Assembly: GCA_020852155.1 (NCBI GenBank)
Contig: JADZBJ010000460.1
Span: forward strand, 1-23,686
Direction: 5' to 3'
Length of the DNA: 23,686 bases
Source: Saprospiraceae bacterium
GTDB taxonomy: Bacteria; Bacteroidota; Bacteroidia; Chitinophagales; Saprospiraceae
Shown here: one piece after another, positions 1-7,490 of the stretch
How positions within the stretch are numbered: position 1 is the first letter of the stretch
Layout of the letters: each line of letters starts with the position of its first letter
Notes under the pieces: generated by a model
Told to the model about the DNA's origin: nothing
Database searches by the model: none
What the model saw: only the letters and a program-made list of their open reading frames with translations
Program-made: the position numbers and the translations under genes

Positions 1-53
1 GCTTCTGCCTCCTCTGTAAAATACGAAGGACTTTCAATCTTTGACTTTTTCAT
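1..53 (-). CDS. 5' end of an unidentified gene (partial)
   Basis: An ATG on the minus strand (plus bases 51-53) opens a reading frame that runs off the window start without a stop. The 17 complete codons read MKKSKIESPSYFTEEAE. The lysine-rich start looks natural, but this is too short to assign a family. It would be the next gene downstream of the glycoside hydrolase, in the same direction. A short inverted repeat (CGCAAAA at 56-62, TTTTGCG at 68-74) sits directly upstream of the start. Confidence 0.4.
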   Translation of the reverse strand, partial: MKKSKIESPSYFTEEAE

Positions 54-349
54 CGCGCAAAAAAATGTTTTGCGATTGACACATACAAATGATTTGCAGT
101 GTCTGACACAGAAATCTGAACACTCCCGGCACTGGCGCGCCGATTCAGTACAAATACCAACTATTTTTCAAACGCGAGCGTCAGCGAGCATTCAAACAAT
201 ATCAAACGGCGCGTCAGCGCCCTCAAACAACATCAAACAACTTCAAACAATATCTAACCACATCAAACGGCGCGTCAGCGCCTTCAAACAACTTCAAACA
301 ATATCAAACGGCGCGCCAGCGCCTTCAAACAATATCAAACAATATCTAA
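54..349. other. Intergenic region with degenerate repeats
   Basis: No credible gene lies between the partial gene and the glycoside hydrolase. Bases 54-160 are unremarkable except for the small inverted repeat at 56-74. Bases about 160-349 are filled by the repeat array described separately. The open frame on the plus strand across 70-378 is only a translation of these repeats. Confidence 0.7.
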
Positions 350-374
350 CTATTTCAAACCACGCGCTAGCGCC
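164..374. repeat. Degenerate array: TCAAACAA words plus GC hairpins
   Basis: The region is built from short words such as TCAAACAA, ATCAAACAATATC and TTCAAACAA. Into them is set a GC-rich palindromic core, GGCGCGTCAGCGCC at 208-221 and 269-282, and GGCGCGCCAGCGCC at 310-323. A diverged core lies at 361-374 (CACGCGCTAGCGCC). Each core can fold as a 5-bp GGCGC/GCGCC hairpin with a 4-nt loop. Spacing between cores (61, 41, about 51) is irregular. The last core is inside the 3' end of the glycoside hydrolase gene and encodes its final residues, and the TAG stop lies in a repeat word. No family of mobile element is recognised. Confidence 0.8.
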
Positions 375-1519
375 ATAAAAAAAGTGCCCGCTTCGGTCAT
401 CTGGCGCTCCATGGTATTAAAATCTACCCGAATGAGGCCGAAGCGAAAGGTCGGACCCAGATGCCATTCAAAATTATCCCAGGCGCTCCAGTGAATGTAC
501 CCTTTCAGGTCAACACCATCGGCCATAGCAGACTGGCATACGCTGAGGTAGTCTTTGATGGATTGTATTCGAGCCTGGGCATCGTCTGTGCAGATGCCGT
601 TCTCAGTAATGATGACAGGTTTCTGATATTTTCTGGAAAAATAGCGCAGCACAACACCGAGTCCTTCGGGTTTATAGCCCCACATGCGGTCGGTTGGAAT
701 GCCACGGGCTTTCAGTTTTGCACGACCTGATTCGCTTTGGGCATCTACCGGAAACGGATCAAAAATCATGTAGGCATAATAACTTAAACCCCAAAAATCG
801 CAACGGCGAAAAGGCCGGGCAGCGCGCTCCATGAACCACCAGCGCACAAATCTGGCCACCAAATGCCCCGCGAAACTAACGCCTTGAAAAAAGCCGGTAT
901 TCAGTGAAATACCGATGGGCGCATCTGACTTTTGCCGAATCAGGTCAAATGCCTTGTCGTGGGCGCGCCCCATGTTGTCGAGTACGCGATTCGCCCTGAA
1001 ATACTGTCCTTTTTGCCGTGGCGGGAAATTTCCCAGCATGAAGGCATTCATGGCATAGACATTTGGCTCGTTGAAAGTATTCCAGTAACGGGCGTATTCA
1101 CCAAAATGCTGGATACACTGTTCCGCATAATTCAGGAAAAAGGGAATCTTATCGGCATTGGTCCATCCACCACGCGCCTCAAACCAGTTCGGATGAGCGA
1201 CGTGATGCACCACAAACATCAGGTGAACGCCCTCAGCCCTGAGCAAGTCGAAAAACTGACGATATTCCGCTACAACATCCACCTGAAAGGGTGCAAGCGG
1301 TTCGGGCTGCAAGCGACTCCAGTCCACTCCGCACCGATAAATACTGACGCCAAGTTGCTTGATTAAAGCGGCATCTTCGGCACGGCGTTTTTCATGGTCG
1401 GTCGTACGCTCAAAAACATATCCATCCGTCGCAACCAGTCCGCGCCACGGATGGTCAGCGGCCGTTTCAACCTGAGCAGCAGCGGTGCTGACGCCCCAAA
1501 AAAAACCGGGTGGAAACAT
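350..1519 (-). CDS. Glycoside hydrolase family 1 (beta-glucosidase-like)
   Basis: This 389-residue protein is a retaining beta-glycosidase of the (beta/alpha)8-barrel GH1 type, expected to hydrolyse beta-linked glucosides or galactosides. The N-terminus has the GH1 signature (FFWGVSTAAAQVE, residues 6-18, with the sugar-binding Gln16). The acid/base Glu151 lies in TFNEP (148-152), preceded by His105-His106. The nucleophile Glu306 lies in ITENG (304-308), and the aglycone-side motif WDNFEW is at 347-352. All catalytic residues are present, although the protein is shorter than the usual 440-480 residues. No signal peptide is visible, so it is probably cytoplasmic. The ATG at 1519 places the GH1 N-terminal motif at the very start. 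The last codons coincide with an intergenic repeat unit. True substrate cannot be read from sequence. Confidence 0.93.
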   Translation of the reverse strand: MFPPGFFWGVSTAAAQVETAADHPWRGLVATDGYVFERTTDHEKRRAEDAALIKQLGVSIYRCGVDWSRLQPEPLAPFQVDVVAEYRQFFDLLRAEGVHLMFVVHHVAHPNWFEARGGWTNADKIPFFLNYAEQCIQHFGEYARYWNTFNEPNVYAMNAFMLGNFPPRQKGQYFRANRVLDNMGRAHDKAFDLIRQKSDAPIGISLNTGFFQGVSFAGHLVARFVRWWFMERAARPFRRCDFWGLSYYAYMIFDPFPVDAQSESGRAKLKARGIPTDRMWGYKPEGLGVVLRYFSRKYQKPVIITENGICTDDAQARIQSIKDYLSVCQSAMADGVDLKGYIHWSAWDNFEWHLGPTFRFGLIRVDFNTMERQMTEAGTFFMALARGLK

Positions 1520-1542
1520 AGGATGGGATTTGAATTAGAAGG

Positions 1543-1618
1543 AATTATGAGTTAGGAGTTATGAGTTTTTTCACCGTAACAGGTTGATGAAAAAACTCAT
1601 AACTCATAACTCATAACT
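1543..1618. terminator. Long inverted repeat between TlpA-like gene and GH1 gene
   Basis: Arms 1543-1573 and 1588-1618 are reverse complements at 29 of 31 positions, with an 18-bp perfect inner stem (1556-1573 with 1588-1605) and a 14-nt loop. The outer parts consist of the word ATAACTC/GAGTTAT in tandem. The right arm includes the final codon and TGA stop of the upstream TlpA-like gene (1611-1613). There is no separate T-tract after the stem, only T6/A6 within it, so a terminator role is inferred from position and stem strength. Confidence 0.6.
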
Positions 1619-3005
1619 CTCCACAACTCTCTTCTTCGCCGAATATTTCTTTCAACTTTTCACCCAATTGTTCGCCACGCAGGTTGCGGGCGATGATGCG
1701 CCCTTCACGGTCGAGCAAGAGTGTTTGAGGGATAGAAGTAATAGAGTACAGCGCTGCGTGGCTGCTTTGCCATCCTTTCAGGTCGCTGATATGGTGCCAC
1801 GGAAGACCATCCTGTTTGATGGCATTTCTCCAGGCGTTGATTTCGCGGTCGAGGCTAACGCCGAGGATGTCAAAACCTTTGTCTTTGTATTTTTGATAAT
1901 TAGCCACCACGTTGGGGTTTTCTTTACGGCAGGGCCCGCACCAGCTGGCCCAGAAGTCAACCATCACAACTTTGCCACGCAATTTTGACAAGGCATAACG
2001 ATTGCTATCGGGGGTCATGCCTTCCAGTTCGGGCGCTTCACCGCCAATCAGTGAAACCTGTGCGCGGCTGATATCGGCTTTCAGGCGAGGAATTTCACCC
2101 CAGTTATCATTGCCGTACATTTCAAAATACTTTTTGGCATAATCCGGGTAAAGCGGGTGGCTCATAGCCTGGAATGCGCTGATCAGGCCACCCATAGCCA
2201 TACGGCGCGCTTTGCTGCCTTCAGGGAAGCGCTTGAGCATGGTTTCGGCATATTGCAGAATTTTGTCGCGGCTAAGGTTGGTATTCATCATGGCACGCGC
2301 ATAGTTATCAAATGCATCAGCCACGTAAGGAATAGTCTCATACACCGGATTACTAAAGTCGGCCTGATCGAAATAGGCGCGACCAATGAAATCCTGAACG
2401 CTCTCGTAACCGTTTTGCGCAGCATATTCAGCAGGCAACATCAAGGCTGCTGTGCGCCACAACAATGGGTTGGCAGATTTCAGTGAATCCAGCAAGTCTG
2501 TTTTGCGCTGGTTAAATTTTTGAGCCTGCTTGATGGCATCACCTTTGCCTTGTGAGGAGGACACCGCCAGGCGAATGACATCCGTTTCAGTCTGGAAGGA
2601 GGCGATGCGTTTGCGCAGTTGTTCCCACTGTTTGTTAGCAGGCGAATTGACCGTCCGGGCTTTGTCAAAAAAGATAAAACTGCCCCAAACCATCACTTCT
2701 TTTTCCTGACCAACAATGACACGGGTCAGTTGGCTTTCGCTAGGCCCCAGTGCAATGAAACGAGGGGCAGATGCAACAGTATTAAACACGTAGGCACTAT
2801 CAGGCAAGCGGCGAACAGCCCTTCCGATGTACTTATTGGCCAGTCCGCAGGGTTCATAAACGCTGAAACTGTCCACATTGGCCGGTATACCAGGCATGCG
2901 AACGACCACACTGATTTTTTCACCGGGTTTGACGGTAGCGGCTTGCGACCATACAGCAGCGATCGCCAACAAGCATGTTAATGCCGTAAGGAGTAATTTT
3001 TTCAT
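1611..3005 (-). CDS. TlpA-like periplasmic thioredoxin-fold protein
   Basis: From the ATG at 3005 the protein has 464 residues. It starts MKKLLLTALTCLLAIAAVWS, a Sec signal peptide, so it is exported to the periplasm or envelope. A 310-residue N-terminal part, beta-rich then helical, resembles the variable sensor-like halves found on Bacteroidota TlpA proteins. The C-terminal third is an AhpC/TSA-thioredoxin (TlpA/ResA) domain with WASWCGPC, active-site cysteines at about 355 and 358 as CxxC within WCGPC (354-358), and the cis-proline loop SIPQ near 426. This predicts a disulfide reductase or isomerase; the partner is unknown. A further in-frame ATG lies 5 codons upstream (3020), but the signal peptide starts best at 3005. 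No haem-maturation genes adjoin it. Confidence 0.88.
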   Translation of the reverse strand: MKKLLLTALTCLLAIAAVWSQAATVKPGEKISVVVRMPGIPANVDSFSVYEPCGLANKYIGRAVRRLPDSAYVFNTVASAPRFIALGPSESQLTRVIVGQEKEVMVWGSFIFFDKARTVNSPANKQWEQLRKRIASFQTETDVIRLAVSSSQGKGDAIKQAQKFNQRKTDLLDSLKSANPLLWRTAALMLPAEYAAQNGYESVQDFIGRAYFDQADFSNPVYETIPYVADAFDNYARAMMNTNLSRDKILQYAETMLKRFPEGSKARRMAMGGLISAFQAMSHPLYPDYAKKYFEMYGNDNWGEIPRLKADISRAQVSLIGGEAPELEGMTPDSNRYALSKLRGKVVMVDFWASWCGPCRKENPNVVANYQKYKDKGFDILGVSLDREINAWRNAIKQDGLPWHHISDLKGWQSSHAALYSITSIPQTLLLDREGRIIARNLRGEQLGEKLKEIFGEEESCGEL

Positions 3006-3058
3006 ATTAAATCTGATCAATTTTCAGTAAAAAATAGCGCATGGCGCTTTTGCGGCTG

Positions 3059-3066
3059 CAAAATTA
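3059..3066 (-). promoter_or_regulatory. Candidate -7 box for the TlpA-like gene
   Basis: On the minus strand this reads TAATTTTG, a match to the Bacteroidota -7 consensus TAnnTTTG, followed by CAGCCG as often seen near start sites in this phylum. It lies 54 bases upstream of the ATG at 3005. I find no convincing TTTG -33 box at the expected spacing, so support comes from the single box and its position. Confidence 0.4.
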
Positions 3067-3218
3067 CCGATTTCAACGCAAGAAACCGGCCGGGAGGTTT
3101 TCATTAGGAAACTGTTTTATTCCCTGAGAGGTGTGATTTTGAAAATCTTTCGAATGGATTTTGTGATTTTCAATGATTTATAAGCACTAAACAAGCAAAA
3201 TGATACCGGATTGCCTGT

Positions 3219-3280
3219 GGTACGTTTTTGTCGAAACTGGTGTTTTACCGGTACATTCTTGTCGAAACTGGTGTTTCGAC
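3219..3280. repeat. Two tandem 31-bp repeats with an 8-bp hairpin
   Basis: Bases 3219-3249 and 3250-3280 are direct copies sharing a 17-base core, TGTCGAAACTGGTGTTT, and the GGTAC opening. In the second copy the core is a perfect hairpin, GTCGAAAC (3261-3268), loop TGGT, GTTTCGAC (3273-3280). It lies 6 bases past the TAA stop of the cyclase gene on the minus strand. No T-tract follows, so a terminator or mRNA 3'-end role is only possible. Confidence 0.7.
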
Positions 3281-3286
3281 AGCACT

Positions 3287-6200
3287 TTATTGTATCAATT
3301 CTTCCAGTCTTACCCTGAAAACATGTTGCGGTGTTTTCGCATACAGGCTTTGATACAATTCCAGGGCGCGTTGGTGATGGACTTCTGCATCATCAGCCAC
3401 GCGGCGCAATTCGAAATGAACTGCGGCTTCTTCACGGTCGTTGCGCGCCATTAATAGCAGTTGTTGTAACTGCCTCAATGCATCCAGTTGGTTCCCCTCC
3501 GAAATGGCCACTTGTGCCCTCAGGATATTGGCGCCAAAAGTAAGGTCGGCGTTACCCAGCGCCAGCGCAATGTCGCGGCCTTCTTCGAGTAACTGGCGGG
3601 CCACATGATGCTCGCCCATCAGGACATGAACAATACCTTTTTCGATGAGGGAATATCCCAGCACGAGCCGATTGCCCATTTCGCGGGCGTATTCGATGGC
3701 TTCGTTGTAGTAACTGATGCTGCGCCCGAAATTTTTCTTGTACAGCCACGTATCGCCCAGCGTGTTGAGGGCTTTGGCGATGCCTTTTTTATAATTGAGT
3801 TCGCGGCTTAATTGCAGCGTTTGTTCCAGGTAATGAATGGCCTGATCGAACTCGCCAATGACCGATAATAAATCGCCGATCAATCCGCCGGCAATGGCCA
3901 GCCCTTGTTTGTCGCCCAGTTCTTGCACCAGGGCGAGGTCGCGCTCATAGTTTTGCATAGCGCGGTTGTAATCGCCCTTGCGTTCCCAAACCGAACCGAT
4001 GGAGCCGATACAAATGGTCATCATCAGTTTGTTGCCGAGTTCTTCGCTCAGGGTCAGGCCTTTTTCCAGACACAACAGCGCGGAGTCGAGCGAGCCTTTT
4101 TCCAGGTGGATGATGCCAAGGTTGGTGTACAACGAGGTCAGCCCTTGTTTGTCGCCTACATTTCTGGAAATGTCCAGTTGTTCTTCCAGCCATCGGATGC
4201 CTTCGTCGTAGTGGCCCTGATTCATGAAAATGAGGCCGAGATTCGCCACAATGGCTGCATTTTCAGCGTCGCGTTGTAAGCCGCGGTTGATTTCAATGGC
4301 GCGGGCGAACCAGCTTTTGGCTGCTTCGTAACCACCCTGCCGGAAAAAGAAAGTACCGAGGTTGCCGTAGGTTTTGGCCAGCCCCACCCGATCGTCTGCG
4401 TGTTCGAAGGCGTTGGCCGCCACGTCGAGGTATTGTTTGGCTTCCGGGTAATTACCGCGCAAAAGGAGCAAGTAACCCAAACGGCGGTTGCTTCGGCCAA
4501 TCAGGTACCAGTCATTCAGTTTCTGAGCGCGTTCCATCGCCTGCCGGTAGTTGGCTTCGCTTTCGGCCCATTGCCCGGTCAGTTCCTGAACAGCGCCTTT
4601 TCTCAGGATGAGTTTGATGATTTTTTTTGATTTTTTGCCTTTGGCCTCTTGTTCCAGGTAGTAGGTAATCAGTTTATCATAAAACTGAAGCGCCTGCCTG
4701 TTTTGAAAGTTGCGTTGTGCGTAACGTGCCGCTTTTTCCAGAAAAAGATTGCGTTTGCGCTCGTTTTCGGCCTCTTCGTAGTGGAATGCCAGGTCAACAA
4801 AACGCTCTTCATTACCGGAATATAATTTTTCGATGGCCTCGCCGATCAGTTGGTGAAGTTCACGCAGGCGGGTGCGCAATTGCATATCATAAGCGGCCTC
4901 GCGCAGGAGCGAATGGCGGAAAATGTACCGAAGTTCATTCATGGCATGCCAGATTTGCCAGCGTTCGGCTGTTTGAATCTGTTCGCGCAGCACCATTTCA
5001 AGATCGCCGTTTTTGCGCACAAAATCCTCCTGGCGCGACATGACGGCGCTCAATACCGGCAATTCAAACTCGCGACCGATCACAGCAGCGGCTTTGACTG
5101 TTTCCTTGACCAGGCCGCTAAGGCGGTCAATACGGGCCATCATGATTTGCTTGACAGAGTCCGTGATCTGAATATCCTGGTTTTTGAGTTTCAGGATACC
5201 GTCTGTTTCAATCAGCAAATCAGCCTCGCGGAAGTACTCCGCCATTTGTTCCACATAAAACGGATTACCCTGCGTCATGCGCTGCATGAGTTCGAGCAAT
5301 TCAGGATGCAAACGGCCACCCAATCGGGCCTCTGCGATAGCCAACAAATCGGTTGTTTGCAGGAAGTTGAGGTCAACTTCCATGAAAGGCGTGTTGGTTT
5401 CCTGCAACAGCCCTGTGCGGAACACATGCGTTTTGGAGCCGTCGTCTTCGTAGCGACTGGTCACCACAAAAAAGATAGGATACGCTTGTGCGCGCCGGAT
5501 GAACTGCGCCAAAAACTCGCGGCTCATGTCGTCGTACCAATGCGCATCTTCGATTTCAATCACCAAAGGTTGCAGGATGGCTTCGCCAATAAACAGGTTG
5601 GCCATAGCCGACAGCGCATTCTGATAGCGGCCGCGCGCATCCAGTTGTTCCCACAACGAACCGTGTATCGTGATACCGACCATAGCGGCAAGCACACTTT
5701 GCGTACGGCTGATTTCCCGCCGTACGGCCTCCGCTTCGGGGTGCGTGCTTTCGCTTAGTTCGTGCAGCAGTTCATTAAAATGCTGTTCAAACAGGTTGGC
5801 ATTTTTTTCAGGGGTATTTTCAGAACTCTGATCGAAGTAGTTTTTAAGGAAATAGATGAAGGGGTTGAATGATTTTTTCAGGATTTGGTCGCTCTGGCAA
5901 GTAAACCAGCTCACCGAGCCCATTTCCCTGACCATACGGCGCAGTTCGAAACTGATACGGCTTTTACCGATACCGGCTTCGCCGAAAATGTAGGCTACAC
6001 CAGCAAAACGGCCTTCGCGGAGCGGCGCAGCAAAATTGCTCAACTCAGTTAATTCCTCTTGTCGGCCAATATAATCGCCGGAAAAATTGGACCGACCGGC
6101 CAGGTTTCGGCCCGTGAGTATGTAGGTCGGCAACGCTTTTTCGAAACCTTTGTAGTGCCCTTCGCCGCGATACGTGAATTTGAAATTCCGGTTTCTGGAC

Positions 6201-7366
6201 ACGTTCTCGTCCGTCATGACCTCACCCCAACCAGCCTGCGCCATCAGTCGCGCGCCCAGGTTGACACGCGCGCCAACTGCGGCATACTGACTGCGTTGCA
6301 GACCACCGATAACGCCAGTAAAGGCTTCTCCCGATGCCAGCCCGACGCGATAACGAGCGCCGGTGATGGTTTCAAGGTGTTGTAGTTCCTCCTGCACAGC
6401 TGTGACGTATTCCAGTGCACGCTCGATATTGCTTTCAAAAGCGACCGGCGCGCCAAACAGGCAAAACATCACGCCACCTTTGTCACCGAAGTCAATTTCT
6501 TTGAAATATCCGCCAAAACTCAGGCTTTGATCCAGAATTACGGTAGAAAACTGATGTAATGCTTCATGCGTTTCAACGCCGCTAAAGGAAATAAAAACGG
6601 CTACGACATTTCGGAATTCGCCGATTTGCTGATAATCCAGTACTTCGGCGGGCAAGAAGGTTTCTGAAATAGCCCTGGCTTCAGCAAAATTGGCTTCTGT
6701 TGTTTTTTTGCGTGATTTCCGAGGTATTTTCAGCGGGTACTTGCTCAAGAATTCGTCCGTCGGACTGAGGTGGAAAAATCCGTCTTCCAATCGGCGGCAT
6801 TCCAGTAAATTTTCCGGGAAAAGGTTGAGGAAACGCTGGTCACTGACGACCTGAAGGCTAGCTGCCCTCACCTGAGCCTGTGCGCATCCATCAATTGGCA
6901 ACCCTCTAAAATAATAGGCCTTGCGTTGTTCGCCGACAATGCCCCATTCGACATCGCCTTCCGAAACGCCTATTTTAATACCGATATCATGTTTGGCCAG
7001 CAGAGAGTTCGGGCGGGCACGATCACTTTCGAAATGATGCAGCGCCATCAGGGCAGTCCGAAAAACATCAATGCCGAGTTGTTCGGGATGATGATCTTTT
7101 GCCGGAAAAATGGCCGTAAAACTGTCGCCTGCGAAGTAGGGTATAAATCCGCCCTGATCGTACACCAACTGTACGATAGGGCCAAAAATCTGATTCAACG
7201 CCACCGACAAGGCTTCGGCGCCCTCGGCGCCGCCTTGTTGCATAAGCGATTCTGTCAGCCGGGTGAATCCGCTGAGATCGGCAAACATGGTACAAGCCTT
7301 CAGGTGGCCTTGTAGCTTGCCATTTTCGTAATTATCTTGAATAAATTGCGGGAGAAACTGCCTCAA
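3287..7366 (-). CDS. Soluble-adenylyl-cyclase-like protein: two class III cyclase domains, AAA ATPase, TPRs
   Basis: The 1359-residue protein has two class III cyclase homology domains (about 20-210 and 250-415), an AAA/STAND-type ATPase (Walker A GEAGIGKS 462-469, Walker B-like LVIEIEDAHW 601-610), and about ten 40-residue TPR units from about 880 to the end. The first domain keeps both metal-binding aspartates (Asp30 in FADLSGFT, Asp81 in FAGDSF) but lacks the Asn/Arg pair. The second has Ser260 in place of the first aspartate but keeps Lys289, Asn369 and Arg373 (RVNLGAR). The halves could thus form one complete active site, as in mammalian soluble adenylyl cyclase. Predicted product is cAMP; cytoplasmic, with no membrane helix. 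The start is TTG: no ATG is available before Met27 and an in-frame stop lies 2 codons further upstream. Signal sensed is unknown. Confidence 0.87.
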   Translation of the reverse strand: MRQFLPQFIQDNYENGKLQGHLKACTMFADLSGFTRLTESLMQQGGAEGAEALSVALNQIFGPIVQLVYDQGGFIPYFAGDSFTAIFPAKDHHPEQLGIDVFRTALMALHHFESDRARPNSLLAKHDIGIKIGVSEGDVEWGIVGEQRKAYYFRGLPIDGCAQAQVRAASLQVVSDQRFLNLFPENLLECRRLEDGFFHLSPTDEFLSKYPLKIPRKSRKKTTEANFAEARAISETFLPAEVLDYQQIGEFRNVVAVFISFSGVETHEALHQFSTVILDQSLSFGGYFKEIDFGDKGGVMFCLFGAPVAFESNIERALEYVTAVQEELQHLETITGARYRVGLASGEAFTGVIGGLQRSQYAAVGARVNLGARLMAQAGWGEVMTDENVSRNRNFKFTYRGEGHYKGFEKALPTYILTGRNLAGRSNFSGDYIGRQEELTELSNFAAPLREGRFAGVAYIFGEAGIGKSRISFELRRMVREMGSVSWFTCQSDQILKKSFNPFIYFLKNYFDQSSENTPEKNANLFEQHFNELLHELSESTHPEAEAVRREISRTQSVLAAMVGITIHGSLWEQLDARGRYQNALSAMANLFIGEAILQPLVIEIEDAHWYDDMSREFLAQFIRRAQAYPIFFVVTSRYEDDGSKTHVFRTGLLQETNTPFMEVDLNFLQTTDLLAIAEARLGGRLHPELLELMQRMTQGNPFYVEQMAEYFREADLLIETDGILKLKNQDIQITDSVKQIMMARIDRLSGLVKETVKAAAVIGREFELPVLSAVMSRQEDFVRKNGDLEMVLREQIQTAERWQIWHAMNELRYIFRHSLLREAAYDMQLRTRLRELHQLIGEAIEKLYSGNEERFVDLAFHYEEAENERKRNLFLEKAARYAQRNFQNRQALQFYDKLITYYLEQEAKGKKSKKIIKLILRKGAVQELTGQWAESEANYRQAMERAQKLNDWYLIGRSNRRLGYLLLLRGNYPEAKQYLDVAANAFEHADDRVGLAKTYGNLGTFFFRQGGYEAAKSWFARAIEINRGLQRDAENAAIVANLGLIFMNQGHYDEGIRWLEEQLDISRNVGDKQGLTSLYTNLGIIHLEKGSLDSALLCLEKGLTLSEELGNKLMMTICIGSIGSVWERKGDYNRAMQNYERDLALVQELGDKQGLAIAGGLIGDLLSVIGEFDQAIHYLEQTLQLSRELNYKKGIAKALNTLGDTWLYKKNFGRSISYYNEAIEYAREMGNRLVLGYSLIEKGIVHVLMGEHHVARQLLEEGRDIALALGNADLTFGANILRAQVAISEGNQLDALRQLQQLLLMARNDREEAAVHFELRRVADDAEVHHQRALELYQSLYAKTPQHVFRVRLEELIQ

Positions 7367-7490
7367 CGTGTGTCAATCTGGATTTCGAGCGGTGAAGATA
7401 GCAGTGTTAGGAAGAAAGTCGAACTTTTCAGACCTTTGCGGCCGAAAAAACTACGCGTGAAAGCCAATCGCTTTCACAGCACACAGGTTC
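7367..7490. promoter_or_regulatory. Divergent promoter region, cyclase gene and carA
   Basis: The 124 bases separate two divergently transcribed genes, so promoters for both should lie here. On the plus strand GACCTTTG (7431-7438) differs by one base from TAnnTTTG and is followed by CGGCC. A hairpin lies in the presumed carA leader: GTGAAAG (7457-7463) pairs with CTTTCAC (7471-7477). No convincing box was found for the cyclase direction. Confidence 0.4.

Larger units (their letters stand above)
3006..3286. other. Intergenic region upstream of the TlpA-like gene
   Basis: No gene is seen. The segment holds the candidate promoter for the TlpA-like gene at its left edge and a tandem hairpin repeat at its right edge. 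The middle part (about 3110-3200) is AT-rich with recurring TGATTTT words and no clear structure. Confidence 0.6.

Noticed and set aside
164..374. Possible CRISPR array
   Set aside because: The cores are 14 bases, spacing is irregular (61, 41, about 51), the spaces between are themselves repeats, and no cas gene is present.
70..378. 102-codon plus-strand frame over the repeat array
   Set aside because: Its translation is only the repeated words (TISN, IKQ, ASAP) and it overlaps the glycoside hydrolase end; no protein character apart from the repeats.
4850..5758. 302-codon plus-strand frame opposite the cyclase gene
   Set aside because: It is antisense to the ATPase region of a strongly supported 1359-residue protein and shows no domain.
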